Shown here: piece after piece, positions 1 through 4,809 of the stretch
Layout: every line of letters begins with the position of its first letter
How positions within the stretch are numbered: the first letter of the stretch is position 1
Source of the DNA: an uncultured Coriobacteriales bacterium
Lineage (GTDB): Bacteria > Actinomycetota > Coriobacteriia > Coriobacteriales > UMGS124
Direction of reading: 5' to 3'
Assembly (NCBI GenBank): GCA_903789505.1
Contig: CAIFEU010000020.1
Coordinates: 11,410 to 22,584 of the forward strand
DNA length: 11,175 nt
The notes under the pieces: model-generated
The model's input: the letters and a program-made list of their open reading frames with translations, nothing else
Database searches by the model: none
Told to the model about the DNA's origin: nothing
Translations under genes and position numbers: made by a program

Positions 1-77
1 GGATTGACGGTTCCGACCTGATGGATTCCGCGCTCCGGGCGGCCCTGCGCCGCGACGCGGCGCGGGGGAGGCGGTGA
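1..77 (+). CDS. 3' end of an upstream gene (partial, unidentified)
   Basis: An open frame enters from the left edge (first whole codon at position 3) and ends at TGA 75-77, encoding a 24-residue C-terminal tail that reads IDGSDLMDSALRAALRRDAA and ends GRR. Third codon positions are mostly G or C, as in the confirmed genes here, and the stop lies only 6 bases before the GTG start of the ArsR gene. That spacing suggests the upstream gene is co-transcribed with the metal operon. The piece is too short for a family assignment, and a chance open frame cannot be excluded. Confidence 0.45.
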   Translation, partial: IDGSDLMDSALRAALRRDAARGRR

Positions 78-83
78 TGTGGC

Positions 84-518
84 GTGACGGCTGAGGAGCT
101 TGCCCCCGGCGCGGTCCAGGGGCGCCTGCGCGTGGTGGCGGACGGCGGCGGCGACCCCGAGCTCGAGGGGCGCGCCCCGGGCGACCCCGGCGCGGCGCGG
201 GCCGACGTCGCAGGATGCGACCTGCTCGACGAGATGCCCGACGAGGAGCTCCTCTACGACCTCGCCGACCTGTTCAAGGTGTTCAGCGACACCACCCGCA
301 TCAAGATCCTGTTCTCGCTGATGCGAGGCGAGCTGCGCGTCGCCGACATCTGCGAGGCCACGCAGTCGACCCAGAGCGCCGTCTCGCACCAGCTGCGCAT
401 CCTCAAGCAGGCGCACCTGGTGAAGTTCCGCCGCGAGGGCCGAAACGTCGTGTACTCGCTGGCCGACGACCACGTCTACACGATGCTCGCCCAGGGCATG
501 ACGCACATCTGCGAGTGA
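84..518 (+). CDS. ArsR/SmtB-family metal-responsive repressor
   Basis: Winged-helix repressor expected to bind operator DNA as a dimer and to release it when metal binds. The core runs from about residue 51 (PDEELLYDLADLFKVFSDTT) through the recognition helix region at 93-113 (TQSTQSAVSHQLRILKQAHLV) and a basic wing (KFRREGRNVVYSL). The last helix keeps the alpha5 zinc ligands in SmtB order: D128, H130, H141 and E144, the last being the C-terminal residue. The alpha3N cysteine motif of CadC (ELCVC) is replaced by ELRVA, so zinc or cobalt sensing is more likely than thiol-based cadmium or lead sensing. The GTG start at 84 adds about 50 low-complexity residues; ATG at 234 (M51) would give a more typical core of 94 residues. 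A purine-rich GGGGGAG at 64-70 lies 13 bases before the GTG, a rather long spacing. It heads the operon with the HMA protein and efflux ATPase, which it probably represses. Confidence 0.9.
   Translation: MTAEELAPGAVQGRLRVVADGGGDPELEGRAPGDPGAARADVAGCDLLDEMPDEELLYDLADLFKVFSDTTRIKILFSLMRGELRVADICEATQSTQSAVSHQLRILKQAHLVKFRREGRNVVYSLADDHVYTMLAQGMTHICE
234..236 (+). other. Alternative ATG start of the ArsR gene
   Basis: This in-frame ATG (residue M51 of the long form) lies exactly where the conserved ArsR core begins. Sequence upstream of it is rich in Gly, Ala, Asp and Pro, unlike a folded domain, although C45 is of a kind seen near the N-terminus of some metal sensors. A purine-rich stretch just before the ATG could serve as a weak ribosome site. 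The sequence does not decide between the two starts. Confidence 0.35.
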
Positions 519-520
519 GC

Positions 521-607
521 GCGCCCGCGGGCGCCTCGCCGCGCCCGCGCCGCCCGGGTCGCGTCCCGGGCCCGAAGACCGTCCAACAGCCGGCCGAGCG
601 ATCGGCC
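521..607 (+). other. Intercistronic hairpin cluster between arsR and HMA gene
   Basis: The 110-base gap holds three consecutive dyads. The first is a perfect 14-base palindrome at 521-534. The second is a 7-bp stem, GCCCGGG 552-558 with CCCGGGC 565-571, and a 6-base loop. The third is a 6-bp stem, GGCCGA 592-597 with TCGGCC 602-607, and a 4-base loop, ending 11 bases before the GGAG ribosome site of the next gene. No T-run follows any of them, so a classical terminator is unlikely. They could act in RNA stability, processing or translation control, but GC-rich DNA also forms dyads by chance. Confidence 0.35.
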
Positions 608-628
608 TCGAGGGAAACGGAGTCTGCC

Positions 629-847
629 ATGAAGAGGAACATCAAGCTCGGCGGGGAGATCTGCGCCAACTGCGCCTCGAAGATCGAGTCGCAGATCGCC
701 AAGCTCGACGGCGTGAACGACGTGCGCGTCAACGCGATGACGCTCAAGTTCACGCTCGACGCCGACGACGACAAGTTCGACGACGCCCTGGCCCAGTCGA
801 TCAAGATCTTCGGGCGCGTCGAGCCCGACTGCGAGGTCCTGGCCTAG
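629..847 (+). CDS. Free-standing HMA heavy-metal-associated domain protein
   Basis: A 72-residue cytoplasmic protein consisting of one ferredoxin-like HMA domain. The metal site is the CxxC in GGEICANCASKIESQIAKLD (C12 and C15), followed by the GVNDVRVNAMTLKFTL strands typical of the N-terminal metal-binding domain of Zn/Cd ATPases. The start at ATG 629 is supported by GGAG at 619-622, six bases upstream, and by the domain beginning right after the Met. An in-frame extension upstream has no HMA similarity. It sits between the ArsR repressor and an efflux ATPase that lacks its own HMA domain, so it probably binds a divalent metal and delivers it to, or regulates, the pump. A copper chaperone role is possible for the fold, but the partner ATPase is of the zinc/cadmium class. 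Confidence 0.9.
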   Translation: MKRNIKLGGEICANCASKIESQIAKLDGVNDVRVNAMTLKFTLDADDDKFDDALAQSIKIFGRVEPDCEVLA

Positions 848-885
848 CGCGTCGCCCGACCGCCCCTCCGGCGCCCGGCCCGGGC

Positions 886-903
886 GTCCCGCGGGGGCGG
901 GAC
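886..903 (+). other. Hairpin between HMA gene and ATPase gene
   Basis: GTCCCGC at 886-892 pairs perfectly with GCGGGAC at 897-903 around a GGGG loop. It lies 22 bases before the strong ribosome site of the ATPase. There is no T-run. It may tune the relative expression of the small HMA protein and the large membrane pump, but this is inference. Confidence 0.3.
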
Positions 904-924
904 CTCTTCGCACGGTCGTCGTCG

Positions 925-931
925 TAAGGAG
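925..931 (+). promoter_or_regulatory. Strong ribosome binding site of the ATPase gene
   Basis: TAAGGAG ends eight bases before ATG 940. It is the best Shine-Dalgarno match in the window and fixes the ATPase start. Confidence 0.7.
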
Positions 932-939
932 CCATCCCC

Positions 940-2991
940 ATGTCCAAGGGTTCGCAAGCGCCCGGCGCCGCGGCGTCGGGCGGCGGGGCGGCCGCGCGCG
1001 CGAAGCGGCCGTCCGTCATGACAAAGCGCCAGGTCAGGTGGCGCAATCGCATCATCGTCGCGCTCGCGCTGTTCGCCTGCGCGCTCGTGCTCGAGCGCTC
1101 CGGGGCGCTCGCCGCGCTGTTCGGGACGCCCGGCGACGTGTACGCCGCCTTCGCCATCTACCTGGTGCCGTACCTGGTGTCGGGCTACGACGTCATCCTC
1201 AAGGCGTTCAAGGGCATCGTCAACCGCGAGCCCTTCGACGAGCACCTGCTCATGACCATCGCCACGCTCGGCGCGTTCGCGCTCGTCCTGTTCCCCGACA
1301 CCGGCCCCCACATGGCCGAGGGCGCCGCGGTCATGCTGTTCTACCAGGTAGGCGAGCTGTTCCAGAGCTACGCGGTGGGGCGGTCGCGCAAGTCGATCGC
1401 GGACATGATGGACATCGCCCCCGACTACGCCAACGTCATGCGCGACGGCCGCCTCGAGCAGGTCGACCCCGACGAGGTCGCGGTCGGCGACGAGTTCGTC
1501 GTCAAGCCCGGCGAGCGCATCCCGATCGACGGCGTCGTGACCGAGGGGTCGTCCGACGTCGACACCGCCGCGCTGACCGGCGAGAGCATGCCGCGCCACG
1601 CGGGGGAGGGCGACGAGGTCGTCTCCGGCTGCGTCAACATGACCGGCGTGCTCACCGTGCGCGCGACCAAGCCGTTCGGCGAGTCGACGGTCAGCCGCAT
1701 CCTCGAGCTGGTGGAGAACGCCAGCGACAAGAAGGCTCGCACCGAGAGCTTCATCACGCGGTTCGCGCGCGTCTACACGCCGGTCGTGACCGGCCTCGCC
1801 GCGCTGATCGCGGTCGTCCCGCCGCTGCTGTTCGGGCTCGCGTGGGGCGACTGGGTCTTCCGCGGCCTCACGTTCCTTGTCGTCTCGTGCCCGTGCGCGC
1901 TGGTCATCTCGGTGCCTCTGTCGTTCTTCGGCGGCATCGGAGGCTCCAGCCGCATGGGGATCCTGATCAAGGGGGGCAACTACCTCGAGGCGCTCGCGCA
2001 CGTCGACACCGTCGTGTTCGACAAGACCGGGACGCTGACCAACGGCACGTTCGAGGTCGTGGGCGTCCACCCGGCGGGCGCGTGCCCCGCCCCGGCAGAA
2101 GGGGATGCGGCGCCCGAGGCTGCCCCGGCCGACGCCGACGAGCTGCTGCGGCTCGCCGCCCACGCCGAGGCGTTCTCGACCCACCCGATTGCCGCGTCGG
2201 TGCGCGGCGCCTACCTCAAGTCGGGAGGCGCCGCCATCGACCAGGGGGCGATCAGCGACGTGAGCGAGCGCGGTGGCCACGGGGTGAGCGCGCGGGTGGA
2301 CGGCCACGAGGTCCTCGTCGGCAACGACCGGCTGATGGCCCAGGCCGACGTCACCTCCCAGCCCTGTGAGCTGGTGGGCACGATCCTGCACGTGGCGGTC
2401 GACGGCGCCTATGCCGGCCACATCGTGATTGCCGACGTCGTCAAGCCCGACGCTGCCGAGGCGATCGCGCGGCTGCACGCGGCGGGCGTCTCCAAGACCG
2501 TCATGCTCACCGGCGACCGGCGCGAGGTCGCCGACAGCGTGGCGAGCAGGCTCGGGATCGACGAGTGCCACGCCCAGCTGCTCCCGCAGGACAAGGTCGA
2601 CCAGGTCGAGCGCCTGCTGGCCGCCGAGCCCGCCAAGGGCAGGCTCGCGTTCGTGGGCGACGGCATCAACGACGCGCCGGTGCTGACCCGCGCCGACGTG
2701 GGCATCGCGATGGGGGCGATGGGCTCCGACGCCGCGATCGAGGCCGCCGACGTGGTGCTGATGGACGACAAGCCCTCCAAGATCGCCGCGGCGATTCGCA
2801 TCTCCCGCAAGACCATGCGCATCGCCTGGCAGAACATCGTCTTCGCGCTGGGCGTGAAGGTGCTGGTCCTGGTGCTCGCCGCCCTGGGCATCGCGAACAT
2901 GTGGATGGCCGTGTTCGCCGACGTGGGCGTCGCCATCCTCGCGATTCTCAACGCGATGCGCTGCATGAACGTCGCCAAGATGGCGCGATAG
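940..2991 (+). CDS. P1B-2 type Zn/Cd/Pb-exporting P-type ATPase
   Basis: Inner-membrane pump of 683 residues that uses ATP to expel divalent soft metals. Visible motifs are the actuator TGES (213-216), the transmembrane metal-binding CPC (C317-P318-C319) within SCPCALVISVPL, the phosphorylation site DKTGTLTNG (D361), the P1B-specific HP in FSTHPIA (H415-P416), MLTGDRR, and GDGINDAP (573-580). In the last membrane segments K640 and D661 match the lysine/aspartate pair of ZntA (K693/D714, the same 21-residue spacing), which marks the Zn/Cd/Pb subgroup rather than copper pumps. The N-terminus has only a short basic Gly/Ala-rich tail before the first membrane segment at about residue 37. The usual HMA domain is absent and is encoded separately just upstream, which accounts for the length being shorter than ZntA (732). 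An Ala/Asp/Pro-rich insert lies at about 380-402 in the nucleotide-binding domain. It is cotranscribed with, and presumably controlled by, the ArsR repressor. Confidence 0.95.
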   Translation: MSKGSQAPGAAASGGGAAARAKRPSVMTKRQVRWRNRIIVALALFACALVLERSGALAALFGTPGDVYAAFAIYLVPYLVSGYDVILKAFKGIVNREPFDEHLLMTIATLGAFALVLFPDTGPHMAEGAAVMLFYQVGELFQSYAVGRSRKSIADMMDIAPDYANVMRDGRLEQVDPDEVAVGDEFVVKPGERIPIDGVVTEGSSDVDTAALTGESMPRHAGEGDEVVSGCVNMTGVLTVRATKPFGESTVSRILELVENASDKKARTESFITRFARVYTPVVTGLAALIAVVPPLLFGLAWGDWVFRGLTFLVVSCPCALVISVPLSFFGGIGGSSRMGILIKGGNYLEALAHVDTVVFDKTGTLTNGTFEVVGVHPAGACPAPAEGDAAPEAAPADADELLRLAAHAEAFSTHPIAASVRGAYLKSGGAAIDQGAISDVSERGGHGVSARVDGHEVLVGNDRLMAQADVTSQPCELVGTILHVAVDGAYAGHIVIADVVKPDAAEAIARLHAAGVSKTVMLTGDRREVADSVASRLGIDECHAQLLPQDKVDQVERLLAAEPAKGRLAFVGDGINDAPVLTRADVGIAMGAMGSDAAIEAADVVLMDDKPSKIAAAIRISRKTMRIAWQNIVFALGVKVLVLVLAALGIANMWMAVFADVGVAILAILNAMRCMNVAKMAR

Positions 2992-3078
2992 GGGCAGGCG
3001 GCCCCGGACAGGCGGGGGGCAGCCCCGAGGCCAGGGCCGCGCCCCGCCCCGGCGCCGCGCGGGAGCGGGCCCCTCGTG
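2992..3078. terminator. Convergent junction with weak terminator-like dyads
   Basis: This 87-base gap separates the converging ATPase and LuxR genes. It holds short GC dyads, including CCCCG 3002-3006 with CGGGG 3013-3017 and CCGCGC 3037-3042 with GCGCGG 3057-3062. No T-run is present on either strand, so intrinsic termination is not clearly shown; position and dyads are the only support. Confidence 0.25.
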
Positions 3079-4644
3079 TCAGCTCTCGCCGCCTGCTCCC
3101 GCGCCTCCCGAGGTTCCCGTGCCGCGCCGGCGCGCCCGCCCCGCCGCCCCGGCACCCTGCGCGTCCCCGTTGACCGTGCGCGTCGCCATGCGCTCGTCGA
3201 CCATGTCGAGCAGCTCCTGCTTCTTGTGGATTCCCAGCTTGCGGTAGACGGCCTTGGAGTGCGCGCGCACCGTGTCCAGCGAGATCCCGAGCTCCTCGGC
3301 GACGCGCGGCAGCGTGTATCCGCGCGAGAGCAGTGTCGCCACCTGTTCCTCGCGCGGCGTCAGCCCTCTGCGGGCGAAGATTTCCCCCATCACGGCGCGC
3401 GGGTCGACCTCGCGTGGGGCCGGCCCCGCGTCCCCGCTAACGGCGCCCGGGCAGCGCAGGGCTTCGCCCGCGAGCATCAGGACCGTCGCGCAGATGATCG
3501 CGAACGCCAGTGCTCCGGCAACCAGCGTCGACGTGGTGCCGGCGGCCTCTGCCGCCCTCCCTCCCAGGGCGACGCTCAGGACGCGGCTCGTCTCGTCGAA
3601 CACGAGCAAACCCAGCCCGGAGAAGCGCACGCGCGGGAGCGCGGAGCGGTAGCAGACGCATGCGACCAGGATCCAGGCGAACGGCATCAGCACGCCCTTC
3701 GTCGACCACAGGAGCGCCTGGACCCAGGTCAGCCTCCCCTGGCCGGCCAGGGAGAAGAAGAACAGCCCGGTGAAGACGAGCAGGGCGAAGGCGGGCCACA
3801 GCCGCTCGGGGTCGTCGCGCCTCAGCGGTCCTCCCCACACGACGAGGGTGACCAGGACGATCAGGTAGACCGCAATCCAGGAGGCGTTCTGGCCGAATGC
3901 GGGCACCGTCACGCCGCCGGGCAGCAGCGCCCCCACGACGGCGTGGGCGAGCTGGCAGGCGACCAGCAGCACTGCCATCCCCCAGGGCAGGCGGCGCATC
4001 GTCCCGGGCGCGACGGGGCGGACCTCCCGTGCGGGCGCCCCCGCCAGCGGTGAGGGCGGCAGGCAGCGGGCAAGGCACGCGCCCAGCGCGAGCGGCAGCG
4101 CCGCGACCAGCGCGCACAGAGCGATGCCGCCGACCGTGACGAGGGCCTCGGTGAGGACGCTTGCCAGCAGGAACGAGGCGGCGACGCAGACCGAGGAGCT
4201 GCGGGGCGGCAGCGCCGAGAGGCTGCATGCCAGGGTCAGGACGACGGGGGCGGACGCGACCGCGTTGGCGACGGCGGCGATCGGGACGAGCCAGGCGGGG
4301 GCGCCGCCGATCAGGGAGCAGCAGACGGCGACGGAGCCAGAGGCGGCCATGGCGACGCAGCAGCCGACGACGGCGGGCCGCGCACGCTCGACGCTCAGGG
4401 GTCGGCGCGCGTCGAGCGCCACGAGCGCCGCGATTACGACGGACTGGGCGATTGCTCCGGCGAGCAAGGTGGGGGCGAGCGTCACGCTGACGGCTCCCTC
4501 GATCAGCGGGTTCGACGAGAGCCACCACAGTGCGCCTGCAACCACCAGCAGCGCGGGAAGCGCTATCCCCCACCTGCGCGCCACCGACGGCGTCCGTGCC
4601 GCGCCGCGCGTCAATGAGGGGAAAATTGAGGCATCTACCTGCAA
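3079..4644 (-). CDS. Membrane-bound LuxR-family transcriptional regulator (about 12 TM segments)
   Basis: A 521-residue protein with an N-terminal membrane domain of about 12 hydrophobic segments (roughly residues 26-393). These are followed by a linker and a C-terminal LuxR helix-turn-helix at about 427-485 (LTPREEQVATLLSRGYTLPR, then the recognition helix SLDTVRAHSKAVYRKLGIHK). The last 30 residues are a Gly/Ala/Arg tail of unknown use. This design, with no phosphoreceiver or autoinducer domain, is abundant in Eggerthellaceae, where such regulators lie next to exported respiratory reductases and probably sense a substrate in the membrane. The furthest upstream start is TTG at 4642-4644, preceded by GAGGA with a 9-base gap; a stop codon lies in frame just upstream at 4657-4659, and the next good candidate is GTG at V21. 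It is divergent from the exported flavoprotein gene (165-base shared region) and is the obvious candidate regulator of it. The ligand is unknown. Confidence 0.9.
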   Translation of the reverse strand: MQVDASIFPSLTRGAARTPSVARRWGIALPALLVVAGALWWLSSNPLIEGAVSVTLAPTLLAGAIAQSVVIAALVALDARRPLSVERARPAVVGCCVAMAASGSVAVCCSLIGGAPAWLVPIAAVANAVASAPVVLTLACSLSALPPRSSSVCVAASFLLASVLTEALVTVGGIALCALVAALPLALGACLARCLPPSPLAGAPAREVRPVAPGTMRRLPWGMAVLLVACQLAHAVVGALLPGGVTVPAFGQNASWIAVYLIVLVTLVVWGGPLRRDDPERLWPAFALLVFTGLFFFSLAGQGRLTWVQALLWSTKGVLMPFAWILVACVCYRSALPRVRFSGLGLLVFDETSRVLSVALGGRAAEAAGTTSTLVAGALAFAIICATVLMLAGEALRCPGAVSGDAGPAPREVDPRAVMGEIFARRGLTPREEQVATLLSRGYTLPRVAEELGISLDTVRAHSKAVYRKLGIHKKQELLDMVDERMATRTVNGDAQGAGAAGRARRRGTGTSGGAGAGGES

Positions 4645-4654
4645 CGACGTCGTT
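4643..4654. promoter_or_regulatory. 12-base perfect palindrome at the LuxR gene start (candidate operator)
   Basis: AACGACGTCGTT is its own reverse complement. It overlaps the TTG start codon of the LuxR gene, so a bound protein there could block its own gene. Binding by LuxR is inferred only from position. Confidence 0.4.
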
Positions 4655-4658
4655 CCTC

Positions 4659-4671
4659 ACATCATTGATGT
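4659..4671. promoter_or_regulatory. Inverted repeat ACATCA-T-TGATGT (candidate operator)
   Basis: Perfect 6-base arms at 4659-4664 and 4666-4671 flank a single central T. The site lies four bases from the 12-base palindrome and just upstream of the -35-like element of the divergent gene. This region is locally AT-richer than its surroundings, as regulatory DNA often is. Confidence 0.45.
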
Positions 4672-4673
4672 AA

Positions 4674-4703
4674 TGGACTGCCGAATCGGACGCTCCCTAC
4701 TAT
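4674..4703 (+). promoter_or_regulatory. Candidate promoter of the exported flavoprotein gene
   Basis: TGGACT (4674-4679) and TACTAT (4698-4703) are separated by 18 bases. Each matches the sigma-70 consensus at four of six positions. Transcription would start near 4710, leaving about 100 bases of leader. The weak match and adjacent inverted repeat fit an activator-dependent promoter, which would suit a LuxR protein. Confidence 0.4.
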
Positions 4704-4809
4704 AGCCGAGTCGCCATCGACGCGGGCCGGCGAAACGGGCCGACCCGCCCACGTTCGCGCGGCATGACGGGCGTCGTCGCGTGCCGCCGCGAGGAGAGGA
4801 GAGCGTCAC

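Noticed and set aside
844..2571. 575-codon open frame antisense to the ATPase gene
   Set aside because: It lies opposite a gene with every P-type ATPase motif and is dominated by Arg, Asp, Gly, His and Val in low-complexity runs, with no domain. It is an expected product of GC-rich codon usage on the other strand.
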